Below are positions 8,150-17,677 of a stretch of 64,000 bases of DNA, piece by piece; position 1 is the stretch's first letter; each line of letters starts with the position of its first letter. The notes beneath the pieces are model-generated. The model did no database searches. It worked only from the letters and a program-made list of their open reading frames with translations, and was not told the origin of the DNA. The translations under genes were made by a program, and so were the position numbers. The stretch spans positions 1-64,000 of the forward strand of contig NZ_AQXX01000107.1 of NCBI RefSeq assembly GCF_000376785.1, in the 5' to 3' direction. The stretch comes from Hahella ganghwensis DSM 17046 (lineage in GTDB: Bacteria; Pseudomonadota; Gammaproteobacteria; Pseudomonadales; Oleiphilaceae).

Positions 8150-8254
8150 CGAGCCCATAGTGAAAATAACCGATCACGGAAAGATCAAATAATTTACAAA
8201 CTTTCGTTTATTTTCCTTTTATTTTCTTTTTTGTTGATTTAGCATTCATTCAAT
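8150..8254 (+). promoter_or_regulatory. glpD promoter region, possible GlpR site
   Basis: The bases before glpD contain repeated pyrimidine-rich units (TTTCGTTTATTTTC, then two similar ATTTTC units, about 8201-8235). TTTCG-type half-sites are known from GlpR operators, so this is a candidate operator. The match is loose and no -35/-10 pair is clear. The rest of the 312-base gap holds no gene. Confidence 0.3.
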
Positions 8255-9796
8255 ATGAACAACTATCCAATAACAGGTTTTAATCCCATGAAGGAACAAG
8301 TCTATGATCTTTTAGTGGTCGGCGGGGGTATTAACGGTGTAGGTGTGGCTCTGGATGCACAGGGACGCGGCCTGAAAACTGCTCTCGTGGAAATGAAAGA
8401 CCTGGCCAGCGCAACCTCTTCGGCCAGTAGCAAACTCATTCACGGCGGTCTGCGCTATCTGGAGCATTATGAATTTCGCCTGGTTCGGGAAGCCTTGAAT
8501 GAGCGTGAAGTCGTATTCCACAAAGCGCCACACATCGTTAAGCCCATGCGTTTTATCCTGCCTCACCGGCCACACCTAAGACCCTCATGGATGATTCGTT
8601 CCGGCCTGTTCCTGTATGATTTTCTCGGTAAGCGCGATGTACTGCCCGGCAGCAAATTCCTGCGTTTTAAACAGGGTAACTCGCCACTGAAACCTGAAAT
8701 CAACAGAGGCTATGAGTATTCCGACTGCTGGGTAGATGATGCCCGTCTGGTCACGTTAAACGCCATGCAGTGCCGGGATCTGGGTGGAGATGTTTTCACT
8801 CACACGAAATGCATCGGTGCCAAACAGGAAAACAATCTGTGGCATATTCAGGTACGTGATGAATTGAGCGGCAAGGAACGTACCCTGAAAGCCAAAGGCC
8901 TCGTCAATGCAGCCGGCCCCTGGGTCAAAGACCTGTTGACCGATGAACTATCGCGCACCAGTCCCCGTGGAATCCGCCTGATCAAAGGCAGCCATATCGT
9001 AGTTCCACGCATCCATGAACAGGAACAGGCTTACATTCTGCAGAACGAAGATGGCCGAATCGTCTTTGTGATCCCTTATCTGGACAAGTTCTCCATTGTC
9101 GGCACCACCGATGTTGAGCATAAAGGAGCACCCGATACGGTGCAGATTTCCCAAGGCGAAATCGACTACCTGTGCAAAATAGTCAATCAGCACTTCACCC
9201 GCCAGATCTCTCCGGCAGATGTGGTCTGGACCTATGCTGGCGTTCGGCCGTTATGTGACGATGAGTCCGACTCACCTCAGGCCGTCACCAGGGATTACAC
9301 GATCGAGTTGGAAACAGAGGGCAAATTACCCTTGCTTTCAGTCTTTGGTGGCAAGCTGACCACCTACCGCAAACTTAGTGAAGCGGTAATGAACAAATTA
9401 CAGTCGTTTTACCCATCAATGGGAGCTTCCTGGACAGCAAACAGCAAGCTGCCTGGCGGTAATATCGGTTCAGATATCACAGCCTACACAGCCAAATTGC
9501 ATGAGCGCTACAAATTCCTGAACCAGGAAACAGCCAAACGTTTGGCGACCACCTATGGTTCCAGGGCGGAATATATTCTTGGCGAAGCAGAGTCACTTGA
9601 TGACCTTGGTCTGAATTTCGGTGCCAATCTGACTCAAAAGGAAGTCGACTATTTGGTACAGTACGAATTCGCCTGCACCGCAGAGGATGTGCTGTGGCGC
9701 CGGACCAAAATGGGTCTGTTTCTGGATCAGGAACAAAAGAACGCTGTCAGCAACTACATCGAAAAAAAAGCATTCGATAACCGGGCAGCTGCGTAA
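8255..9796 (+). CDS. glpD: Aerobic glycerol-3-phosphate dehydrogenase GlpD
   Basis: This encodes 513 residues. The FAD-binding Rossmann motif VVGGGINGVGVALDAQGRG starts near residue 21. The family segments SSKLIHGGLRYLEH, KGSHIVVP and SVFGGKLTTYRKL follow, with the C-terminal DAO_C helical domain. The enzyme oxidises sn-glycerol-3-phosphate to dihydroxyacetone phosphate at the membrane and passes electrons to quinone. Two starts are possible: 8255 (used) and 8288; the second gives a length nearer E. coli GlpD (501). It lies between glpR and glpK. Confidence 0.95.
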   Translation: MNNYPITGFNPMKEQVYDLLVVGGGINGVGVALDAQGRGLKTALVEMKDLASATSSASSKLIHGGLRYLEHYEFRLVREALNEREVVFHKAPHIVKPMRFILPHRPHLRPSWMIRSGLFLYDFLGKRDVLPGSKFLRFKQGNSPLKPEINRGYEYSDCWVDDARLVTLNAMQCRDLGGDVFTHTKCIGAKQENNLWHIQVRDELSGKERTLKAKGLVNAAGPWVKDLLTDELSRTSPRGIRLIKGSHIVVPRIHEQEQAYILQNEDGRIVFVIPYLDKFSIVGTTDVEHKGAPDTVQISQGEIDYLCKIVNQHFTRQISPADVVWTYAGVRPLCDDESDSPQAVTRDYTIELETEGKLPLLSVFGGKLTTYRKLSEAVMNKLQSFYPSMGASWTANSKLPGGNIGSDITAYTAKLHERYKFLNQETAKRLATTYGSRAEYILGEAESLDDLGLNFGANLTQKEVDYLVQYEFACTAEDVLWRRTKMGLFLDQEQKNAVSNYIEKKAFDNRAAA

Positions 9797-9803
9797 AATG
9801 ACA

Positions 9804-9829
9804 ATCGGTCAGGCATGAGTCTGACCGAT
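9804..9829 (+). terminator. Hairpin between glpD and glpK
   Basis: ATCGGTCAG (9804-9812) and CTGACCGAT (9821-9829) form a 9-bp stem with an 8-base loop. A T-rich stretch follows a few bases later. It could attenuate read-through into glpK. Confidence 0.5.
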
Positions 9830-9913
9830 GCTTTAAATTTTTATAGCTGTTACGCTAATGCCTGACAGCTGTATTGAGAACCTGACCGTTTCACTAATAC
9901 GAGAATAAAAACT

Positions 9914-11407
9914 GTGAATGGATACTTGTTAGCCATTGACCAAGGCACCACGAGCAGTCGTGCCATTCTGTTCACCCATCAGGGTAAACCAGCCTTTGTT
10001 TCCCAACAGGAATTCCCTCAGCACTTCCCCAGTGATGGTTGGGTTGAACACAATCCCTATGATCTTTGGAATACCACCGAGCATGTATGCCGTGATGTCC
10101 TCAAACAGGCAGGGATACAGGCCCGGGATATTACTGCGATCGGGATAACCAACCAGCGCGAAACCACTATCGTATGGGACAAAGTCACCGGAGAACCGAT
10201 CTACAATGCCATCGTCTGGCAGGACCGCCGTACAGCGGAATATTGCCAGGAGCTGCGTGATCAGGGACTGGCGGACAAGGTGCGGGATAAAACTGGATTG
10301 TTGATCGATCCTTATTTCTCCGGCACTAAAATCCGGTGGATTCTGAATCAGGTGGAAGGCGCTCGTGCCCGGGCAGAAAATGGCGAGCTGTTGTTCGGCA
10401 CCGTAGACACTTATCTGATGTGGAAAATGACCGGCGGTAAGACCCACGCAACTGATGCGACCAACGCGTCCCGTACCATGCTTTACAACATCAAGACTCA
10501 GCAATGGGATGAAGAGCTTCTTAAACTGCTGGACATTCCAGCCTGCATGCTGCCAAAAGTTCTGAATTGCGCCGACGATTACGGGCGCACTGAAGAACAT
10601 TTCATTGGCGGACAAGTCCCCATTTCCGGCGTCGCCGGGGACCAGCAGGCAGCACTGTTCGGCCAGGCATGTTTTGAGCCCGGCATGTGCAAGAGCACCT
10701 ATGGTACCGGTTGCTTCATGATCATGAATACCGGTGACAAACCGCTGACATCAGACAATCAGTTACTGACCACCATCGGCTACTGTCTGGACGGAAAAAT
10801 CACCTATGCCATTGAAGGCAGTATCTTCATGGCCGGCGCCACTGTGCAGTGGCTGCGGGATGGTATCAAACTGATCACAAACGCCGGCGACAGCCTGCAA
10901 CATGCGCTTAAAGCGGGCGCAGATCAATCTGTATATCTGGTACCTGCATTTACCGGTCTGGGTGCACCTCACTGGGACCCTAAGGCCCGAGGAGCAATCG
11001 TAGGACTGACCCGTGATACCGGTATTGAGCAGATTGTAACGGCCGGATTGCAGTCCGTCTGTTATCAGACTCGCGATCTGCTGGAGGCCATGAAAGCCGA
11101 CGGCGTCAAAGAACTGGCTGCACTGAGAGTGGACGGTGGTATGGTCGTTAACGACTGGGTGATGCAGTTCCTGGCTGACATTCTACAGGTCCAGGTAGAC
11201 CGCCCTCTGGTGACTGAGACCACGGCTTTGGGTGCCGCCATGCTGGCCGCATTACATCAGGGAATTTATTCTTCTCTGGAGGAGCTGCAGAGCTACTGGC
11301 AATGCGAAAGATCATTCAAACAAAAAATGGATGATGCAACGGTCAGCCGTCTTTATAAGGGCTGGCAAAAAGCTCTGGAAGGAGTGAAGCATATTTCTGC
11401 CGAATAG
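9914..11407 (+). CDS. glpK: Glycerol kinase GlpK
   Basis: This encodes 497 residues from a GTG start. FGGY-kinase features are clear: [14 protein letters not shown] at the N-terminus, [10 protein letters not shown], the VWQDRRT substrate loop, a central [13 protein letters not shown] phosphate loop, and [13 protein letters not shown]. It phosphorylates glycerol to sn-glycerol-3-phosphate for GlpD. No glpF facilitator adjoins it; the ABC importer near 55-61 kb is the likely glycerol supplier. Confidence 0.96.
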   Translation: MNGYLLAIDQGTTSSRAILFTHQGKPAFVSQQEFPQHFPSDGWVEHNPYDLWNTTEHVCRDVLKQAGIQARDITAIGITNQRETTIVWDKVTGEPIYNAIVWQDRRTAEYCQELRDQGLADKVRDKTGLLIDPYFSGTKIRWILNQVEGARARAENGELLFGTVDTYLMWKMTGGKTHATDATNASRTMLYNIKTQQWDEELLKLLDIPACMLPKVLNCADDYGRTEEHFIGGQVPISGVAGDQQAALFGQACFEPGMCKSTYGTGCFMIMNTGDKPLTSDNQLLTTIGYCLDGKITYAIEGSIFMAGATVQWLRDGIKLITNAGDSLQHALKAGADQSVYLVPAFTGLGAPHWDPKARGAIVGLTRDTGIEQIVTAGLQSVCYQTRDLLEAMKADGVKELAALRVDGGMVVNDWVMQFLADILQVQVDRPLVTETTALGAAMLAALHQGIYSSLEELQSYWQCERSFKQKMDDATVSRLYKGWQKALEGVKHISAE

Positions 11408-11422
11408 CTAGCGAAGTAAGCG

Positions 11423-11455
11423 ATGCCTATCAGCCGCTCACTGGCTGATAGGCAT
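11423..11455. terminator. Bidirectional terminator between glpK and iucD
   Basis: A perfect 13-bp stem, ATGCCTATCAGCC with GGCTGATAGGCAT, has a 7-base loop and a TAGTTTTAT tail. The flanking genes converge, so it probably serves both. Confidence 0.75.
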
Positions 11456-11460
11456 TAGTT

Positions 11461-12786
11461 TTATATCGCCATATCAAAGGCCAACTCAACTTCAGGTTGA
11501 GCTTCCCGCCCCCAATTCACCAGATTGATACTCTGCTCCAGATCAAATACCGGCTCACCCAAAAGCGTGTTGATAATACTGGCAGAGCGCCAGCACATCA
11601 GGCTCATCTGAGGCTCCGCAATCCCGTGACTATGACGCCCTGCATTGACAGCGAAAATGCGATTGGCTTCCGGTCCGTCCCAGACTACTTCAAAGTTTCG
11701 GGTCAAATTGAAACGCCCGTCTTCATCCAAGGACAAGCGGTGACGCAGATTATCCAGATAAGCAGGAACTTCTGACTCAAAGCCTGTGCATAGAATCACG
11801 ACATCCACCTGCAGCTTCTCCAACTGCTGATGCAGACCATTCATCATTTCAAGAGTGTAGTGCCCATCAGCATAAGTCATGCCCGTCAATTCGCGATAGG
11901 GCCTCAGATCCAGATGATCCGTTTGCCCGGTAATCGCCCGTTCATACAGTTTCTGGTAAAGCGCCTTAAGGGTATCCGGAGAAATACCGTCCGAGGCCAA
12001 CTTCTGGCTCGCCACGATATTCTGTTTGGCATTTACGGGCAGTTTAAAGAAGGTATCTACATACTGCGGCGTGAAAAACTCGTTGGTAAAAGGCGTCTCA
12101 TCCAAGGGTTCAAAATTCTGTCGACGTGACACCCAGTGAACACTTGCTGGCGCCCCCCAATGGCTGTCCATCATGCTTTGGAACACTTCCGCACCGGTTT
12201 GCCCACCTCCGACGACTGCCACGCGCAGCCCTTCCACGGAAAAATCGCGCTGCGCAATGCCGATAGCATGGAAAACGTTTCCTCCCATATGGGGACGAGC
12301 GCACTCAGGGACATAGGGACTTTTACCGGTTCCCAGGCAGATGTTTTTTGCAGCAACTGGCTCAGATTCTCCCTCTATATGCAACAGAAAGTGCCCCTCT
12401 GAAAAGTCCACCGATTGTACTCTCGTATTGTATTGGACCATCGGTAAACGCTCAGACACCCATTTCAGATAATTCGCATATTCCGCCCGACTAACAGCAC
12501 TGAGTTCCGCCGAAAGAAACTGGTAAAAGCGTTTGTGAGACACGAGGTAATTCAGAAAACTATGTGGATTAGTCGGTGCAACGCCCGTCACTAGATCCTT
12601 TAGATAAGAAGTCTGCACTCTGGCATCCGGAAGCAGCATTCCCGGATGCCATGAGAATGACGGCTTACGTTCGAAAAAACTGGAACGAATCGCTTCCCCC
12701 CGGCTGTTCAGTCCATCAATGAGTGCGGCAATACTCAGATTAAAAGGTCCCGCACCCAGGCCCGCTAGATCAAGAGGCAGTGTCAT
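11461..12786 (-). CDS. iucD: Lysine N6-monooxygenase IucD
   Basis: This encodes 441 residues. The N-terminal FAD site GLGAGPFNLS, the SFSWHPGMLLPDARVQTSYL segment, the NADPH site VVGGGQTGAE and the C-terminal ILCTGFES and NAGRHSHGIAEPQ are those of the IucD/PvdA/SidA N-hydroxylases. It converts L-lysine to N6-hydroxylysine, the first step of aerobactin synthesis. The ATG at 12786 (MTLPLDLAG) overlaps the end of iucC by 17 bases, implying translational coupling. It is the last gene of iucABCD; the lysine substrate is inferred from its partners. Confidence 0.93.
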   Translation of the reverse strand: MTLPLDLAGLGAGPFNLSIAALIDGLNSRGEAIRSSFFERKPSFSWHPGMLLPDARVQTSYLKDLVTGVAPTNPHSFLNYLVSHKRFYQFLSAELSAVSRAEYANYLKWVSERLPMVQYNTRVQSVDFSEGHFLLHIEGESEPVAAKNICLGTGKSPYVPECARPHMGGNVFHAIGIAQRDFSVEGLRVAVVGGGQTGAEVFQSMMDSHWGAPASVHWVSRRQNFEPLDETPFTNEFFTPQYVDTFFKLPVNAKQNIVASQKLASDGISPDTLKALYQKLYERAITGQTDHLDLRPYRELTGMTYADGHYTLEMMNGLHQQLEKLQVDVVILCTGFESEVPAYLDNLRHRLSLDEDGRFNLTRNFEVVWDGPEANRIFAVNAGRHSHGIAEPQMSLMCWRSASIINTLLGEPVFDLEQSINLVNWGREAQPEVELAFDMAI

Positions 12787-14542
12787 AGTGATTCTCCGTG
12801 ACGTTTTCCACAACTAAAGGATTGATGATCGGTGTTCCCAGTTCAGGGACGGGTCTATCTGCAGAGTCGGCATATCCGATACGAAAGCGAACCCGGTTAA
12901 TACATACTTTGAGAATAGTGTCAGTAAACAGTGGAAACAGCTGATAGCGGTCTGATAGTTCCGGATGCTGCCTCTGATACTCCTTCAGCACGTCTGCCAG
13001 CAAAGAATAGAAGCGTGCTTCCGGGACACCACATTGTTTCTCAATTAAGGGTGAAATAAATCTAAGTGTGGTCACAAAGTGACCGGTGACCAAATCATGT
13101 ATCAGATATTCCGCTGGCAATTTTGTCAGGCTTTCTTTTACATCAGCAGGCATCGCTGCCAATTCACTGAAATTCTGGTCTACGATTCGTAGATCACCAT
13201 GAAAGTCTTTAACGGACATTCTGACAGGCACGAAGTCTTTCAACACCACACTGATATTCTGACCGTGGGCAACCAGACCCACGCCGTACTTTGACATTAA
13301 ATGGTAGAGAGGCACTACGACCACATCAAAGAGCTGGCGCAACCAGGCCTCCGGGTCCAGTGTTGAGCGGCAGATATATTCAGCAGCCAATGATTTCCCT
13401 TCAGCGTCACACTGCATGAGCGTCGCCATGAGTATTCCCCGTTCATCCGGGGCCAAATGACTTTCGAGAGACTCCCGCCAAACAACTCCCAACATCTCTC
13501 GATACCGATAGGGAGTTTCGGGTACCTGCTCCTGAACCGGGTGTCCGCAGTGGATACCGCAAACTTCACGCTGAACAATCATATATCGAGATAGAACCGG
13601 GTCTACCTCTGCAACACAATGCAGCCAACGGGATAACTCTGCCCCGGTGGCGATATGCTTGCCGGGAATTCCCCGATAACACGAGGTATTCAGAATGGTC
13701 AGCGGCAGCTTGATATCAAACCCTGATTCCGTACTTAAGTTAGAGAAGGTACGAATAGACTGCTGAGGAAGATAATCATCCTCCAACTCACCAACCGGAA
13801 CAATGTCACCACTCTGAATCCAGGACTGGTACTGTATGACAATATACCGCTGCCATTGCCAGGGGTGCACAGGCACGGGATAGTAATCCGCAAGGTTTGC
13901 ACCTCGGCGCTTTAGATTACCTGTTACCGCACTCATCAGGTCTGCAGAGAGATGCTTTTCCAGAATCCTCCAAGGATCACGATCACTCTCATACCCTACC
14001 GTACAGAGCTTTCGGCTAACCAGTATCAGCATCAACCGGGCTGACTTGCCAGACTCCGGCGCGTACCGGTTCAGTTCATCGGACCCCCAGCCCATTCGTC
14101 CTTTGTTCGCTATCGCTTTGGGATGCCCCTCCAGCAAGGACTGCAATACCGGCTGCTCCAATTCGACCATATCAGCGGCAGTGAAAGCAGACAGCCTTTG
14201 CTGCTGGCGGTAACTGCTGTATAAGGTGTTCTGAACCTCTTCCAGAAAATTACCCAGATCAATATCATTCAGTTGCAGGTCTTTTTGGGCATGCAACAAA
14301 AACTCTATCACTGAGGTAACCGGCTTATCCTGATAGCGAATACTCTTTGGATCCACCTGAAGCCAGCCCCATATGCTTCTTTCGGCACAGAACTGATATT
14401 GGTGCTGATCATTCAGCATCAACTGATAGGTTTGACCATCAGCGGTGGTTGGATGCCAACATTCCTCGTAAGCGCACTCTCCAATAATTTTGGCAACCAG
14501 GGCCTGATGGCAATGCACCCACAGTATAGGATCAAGGTTCAT
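12770..14542 (-). CDS. iucC: Aerobactin synthase IucC (NIS synthetase)
   Basis: This encodes 590 residues of the IucA/IucC superfamily. The AMP-forming core includes EGHPKAIANKGRMGW and PVHPWQWQRYIV. The C-terminal FhuF-like part begins with GVGLVAHGQNISVVLKDF. The run SAEYLIHDL-type (here PAEYLIHDLVTGHF) followed by TLRFISPL is close to enteric IucC as I remember it. It joins the second N6-acetyl-N6-hydroxylysine to citryl-monoamide to give aerobactin. The start at 14542 (MNLDPILW) is preceded by GGAAG. It lies between iucB and iucD. Confidence 0.92.
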   Translation of the reverse strand: MNLDPILWVHCHQALVAKIIGECAYEECWHPTTADGQTYQLMLNDQHQYQFCAERSIWGWLQVDPKSIRYQDKPVTSVIEFLLHAQKDLQLNDIDLGNFLEEVQNTLYSSYRQQQRLSAFTAADMVELEQPVLQSLLEGHPKAIANKGRMGWGSDELNRYAPESGKSARLMLILVSRKLCTVGYESDRDPWRILEKHLSADLMSAVTGNLKRRGANLADYYPVPVHPWQWQRYIVIQYQSWIQSGDIVPVGELEDDYLPQQSIRTFSNLSTESGFDIKLPLTILNTSCYRGIPGKHIATGAELSRWLHCVAEVDPVLSRYMIVQREVCGIHCGHPVQEQVPETPYRYREMLGVVWRESLESHLAPDERGILMATLMQCDAEGKSLAAEYICRSTLDPEAWLRQLFDVVVVPLYHLMSKYGVGLVAHGQNISVVLKDFVPVRMSVKDFHGDLRIVDQNFSELAAMPADVKESLTKLPAEYLIHDLVTGHFVTTLRFISPLIEKQCGVPEARFYSLLADVLKEYQRQHPELSDRYQLFPLFTDTILKVCINRVRFRIGYADSADRPVPELGTPIINPLVVENVTENHYDTAS

Positions 14543-14569
14543 TGTTCTTCCTTCCTGAAAGATAGGCAT

Positions 14570-15601
14570 TCAGAGAACTGTGGATTGGAAGAAATCATGC
14601 TTCTCACACTTTAGAAGGGCAGCCCGTTTATGCGGAAAATCAAACTCCCGCTCTTTATACCAGGCAGTATGTTCGATCCATTTCAGAATCCTGGTGTTGT
14701 CTGCGCGTGGCTCTCCCATAATCCGGTCAGTCCGGGGGTCAAGCAGCAGCAAATAGTGTGTGATGGCATTAATCCAATGGGCAGTCCGTCCGCGCCCCAG
14801 ATAATTAACTTCACCTACCAGAACATGAAAGCCATGATCAAAGGGGCGGGCATCGTAATAAGGTCCCAAACGATCCTCCAGCGCCCAGTAGGTTTCAACA
14901 TACCCAAAAGGCACGCCGTCGAAACAGGCAATTAGCGGCTCGCAATGAGGATCGGATAAGCGATCACGCAACATGTCATCAAGCTCTTCCCGACTTAGCG
15001 CATATTCCCAGAACTCGGCAATCCTGGGTTCATTCTGCCAGCGATGGAAACGCTCGCCATCCTCTTCCACACTCGCACGACGAAGGCTGAAGACTTCATT
15101 CAACTCTGGGATAAAGCGTTGATAAAGTATGGTATCAGGGGTTTGCGGTCGAACAGGAACTGGCTCAGAAACACCTTCGACTTCAACACGTACATCAGGT
15201 GCAACACTCAAGACTTCCGGTGCCAGCCAATGTTCCCGAATCTGATAGAAAGCCGCCCGATCAATCGCAAGTCCTCCCTTCACATTTCTCCAGTGAGACA
15301 TGTGAAGTTCTGGTCTATCTGTCAGTAGGTCATTCGAAATCACCAACTTTGCTGACTTGCTGTAGGCAAATAGCTGATCCATCAACTGAGACGCCTGACG
15401 ATTCGAATCCAGAGCCCCATACAACCCGGTAATCAACATTTCATCAGATGGTTGAAGGGTAAAATCAACCTGCCACTGCCGGATACCTTGCTGAATAACC
15501 AGACTGTTATCAGCAGAATGGGGAATCACTTGAAACTTTTCCACCTGCAGAGTGTGTTTTGTGTTGTCATATGAGTCAGTTATTTGTGCAATCGTATTCA
15601 T
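14570..15601 (-). CDS. iucB: N6-hydroxylysine O-acetyltransferase IucB
   Basis: This encodes 343 residues of the IucB/AlcB GNAT family. The acetyl-CoA-binding C-terminal half contains FRHWQNEPR-type (FHRWQNEPRIAEFW), CFDGVPFGYVETYWALED, FHVLVGEVNYLGRGRT and GEPRADNTRILKW. It acetylates N6-hydroxylysine to the hydroxamate used by IucA and IucC. The start at 15601 (MNTIAQITD) has GGAAG upstream; the longer frame to 15700 overlaps iucA and is rejected. It lies 35 bases after iucA and 27 before iucC. Confidence 0.92.
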   Translation of the reverse strand: MNTIAQITDSYDNTKHTLQVEKFQVIPHSADNSLVIQQGIRQWQVDFTLQPSDEMLITGLYGALDSNRQASQLMDQLFAYSKSAKLVISNDLLTDRPELHMSHWRNVKGGLAIDRAAFYQIREHWLAPEVLSVAPDVRVEVEGVSEPVPVRPQTPDTILYQRFIPELNEVFSLRRASVEEDGERFHRWQNEPRIAEFWEYALSREELDDMLRDRLSDPHCEPLIACFDGVPFGYVETYWALEDRLGPYYDARPFDHGFHVLVGEVNYLGRGRTAHWINAITHYLLLLDPRTDRIMGEPRADNTRILKWIEHTAWYKEREFDFPHKRAALLKCEKHDFFQSTVL

Positions 15602-15636
15602 GATCTTCCGGTCAGTTTGTTGATTCAATCGTTTTT

Positions 15637-17472
15637 TTAAGAAGCGGTATACTGGATCGCGGGCTCTGTTGCGATCTGCCCGGTATTTTCCGAAGTGCAA
15701 ACATCGGAAGCTTGTGAACGGTTCAATAGTGGATTTGCCATCGTGTGGTACATCGCCAGGTAATCCGACTCAGTATTTTCATTGAGCTTTCTTAATGCGA
15801 TGAGGAAGTTCCCCTTAGACAGAAGCTCCGGCGTATCAAGCAGGTAATGTATACACTGTTCGTCACGCACTCCCAGGGACTTCACTGAAAGTAAGAAATT
15901 TCTCAGGCACTGAGTCAACCGAACCTCGGGCACGGAACCATCACGACATAGACTGCTGATCACGTTAAAAGTGGCATTTATTATCATGTGATAACTGAAC
16001 AGACGAATGCCCAATTCGTCTTCAAGAACATTGGCGCTGTCCTTGCCCATATCAACAATTTCTTTGCTGTATAACTGATAGGCCAACTGGGTATAGCCTG
16101 TTCCCTGACAGTCCCTAAAGTACATTTTTTCCGGGAAGCCACTTGCGTCGAGTTTTAAAACAATATTTTGCTGGTGAGCGCCAAAAAGCAGGCCATAATC
16201 AGCCTGCCCAATCAGCAATGGCTTCACAGCAACTTCCAGATATTGACGGAACCAGTTAACAGCCGTTTCCGGGTAGTCTTGGGAGAAGTGACGCAACCGT
16301 TGCTCCAGACGGGAGACACCATTGCGCGGGTCGTCCTGTAGCAGCGTGGCCAAAACTTCCGTATTATTTTCAATCCCGTTTCTAAACGGGTTTTCCCGCC
16401 AGAGTACTATGGTTTCTTCATAAGGCTGGCCGTCCTCACCACATATGGCCGCAGCCGTAGGTTCCATTAAAATCTGGCAGTCAGGAAACCGGGCAACAAA
16501 CTCCTGTGCTTTCCCGGTCATTAGAACTCTGAACAGCTCCGCCCCGCGCACTAGTTCTTCAGGTTGGAGGTGGCGAATGGAGTTGGTCAGCTTGACACTT
16601 AGGGAAAACTTTAGCATCCAGGGTACCTGAGCACTGTAAATGGCTCGTACGGATGAGGTGGCACTCCAGGGAATACTCCCCTGACCCAGATGTATCACTG
16701 CACCTTGTTCCATCAATTCGTTGATGCGAGCAGAATCCTGCCAAACCTTATGCTGAAATGGGTGACAGGGAAACAACACTTCCTCTGGCCCGATCTGCTT
16801 TGCCCATGCTTGCGCACGCTCATCTGACTGAATCAGGTCTGTCACCAGTTTCTGATATTCACAGCCCTGACTTTCCCGTACATACAGCCTGTCTTTCTTC
16901 AACCGATACCAATGCAGAACGAACCTTCCGCCGTATTCAGGCGCATAGGACAAAGTGTCTTCTTCTGAAAAGTTATCTCTTGCCTTTGGGCAGGGATGGA
17001 TAGAGTGGCCAGTGAACAATGACGTTTCAGCTTGTTCAAAGCTTAGCGTCCCCTGAAATAACTCCTCCATGTCGGCCTTGCGATAGTTGAGTGCATGCCT
17101 CATATTCTCATCGCTCTCCAAGGCTCTTTTGACAAAGGCTTTCACGGTGTCTGAAGTATCAGTTTCAGCCGTCAGCTGGCTATTCAGCATCACCGCTTCA
17201 ATTGCCTGCTGCAAAGGCAAAGGATGAATCTCTCCTGAGGCGTCCTGCATCAGACAGGGAGCCAACAGGTGATGTCTGCCAGTCGTGGAGAAATGCCGAC
17301 AAGGTACAGAAAGCACCCCCTCGGAAACAGGTATATCAAACCAACCGGCCGGATACTCAACCTCACTCGTGGACTTTGCATCGGATTGGGCAGATCGGTA
17401 ACTCCAGCCATTCCATTCTCTGATTAAACCATTGAAAAAGCAGTTGAGAGAGGGATCGAAAAAGAAGCTCAT
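15637..17472 (-). CDS. iucA: NIS synthetase IucA, first condensing enzyme
   Basis: This encodes 611 residues of the IucA/IucC superfamily. It shows FTGHSIHPCPKARDNF, the active-site PCHPFQHKVW, SVKLTNSIRHLQ and a C-terminal GLLFGAHQQNIVLKL. It activates citrate with ATP and joins it to the first N6-acetyl-N6-hydroxylysine. The ATG at 17472 has AAGGA just upstream. It is the first gene of the minus-strand iucABCD unit and faces an MFS gene across a shared Fur-type control region. Confidence 0.92.
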   Translation of the reverse strand: MSFFFDPSLNCFFNGLIREWNGWSYRSAQSDAKSTSEVEYPAGWFDIPVSEGVLSVPCRHFSTTGRHHLLAPCLMQDASGEIHPLPLQQAIEAVMLNSQLTAETDTSDTVKAFVKRALESDENMRHALNYRKADMEELFQGTLSFEQAETSLFTGHSIHPCPKARDNFSEEDTLSYAPEYGGRFVLHWYRLKKDRLYVRESQGCEYQKLVTDLIQSDERAQAWAKQIGPEEVLFPCHPFQHKVWQDSARINELMEQGAVIHLGQGSIPWSATSSVRAIYSAQVPWMLKFSLSVKLTNSIRHLQPEELVRGAELFRVLMTGKAQEFVARFPDCQILMEPTAAAICGEDGQPYEETIVLWRENPFRNGIENNTEVLATLLQDDPRNGVSRLEQRLRHFSQDYPETAVNWFRQYLEVAVKPLLIGQADYGLLFGAHQQNIVLKLDASGFPEKMYFRDCQGTGYTQLAYQLYSKEIVDMGKDSANVLEDELGIRLFSYHMIINATFNVISSLCRDGSVPEVRLTQCLRNFLLSVKSLGVRDEQCIHYLLDTPELLSKGNFLIALRKLNENTESDYLAMYHTMANPLLNRSQASDVCTSENTGQIATEPAIQYTAS

Positions 17473-17599
17473 TGTGTCCTTCCAAGGCTGTCAGGGGCAT
17501 TGAATGTTGAATTCTTTCGAATCAAATGACCGAATCGATTGGCGACTCATCATGCGATGAATACCAATCCTGCACTTCCGAGTTCCAAAATATGCTAAT

Positions 17600-17660
17600 G
17601 CGTGTGATAATTGTTTTCAAGTGCGAACAATTATCATTTATGAGTTTTTGATAAAAATCA
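17600..17660. promoter_or_regulatory. Fur-box region between iucA and the MFS exporter
   Basis: Two Fur-like arms lie between the divergent genes: TGATAATTGTTTTCA (17605-17619) and, inverted, AACAATTATCATTTA (17626-17640). Each matches the TGATAAT...ATTATCA pattern in part. Iron repression of both units is expected. Confidence 0.65.
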
Positions 17661-17677
17661 CAAATTGACAGGTCAAA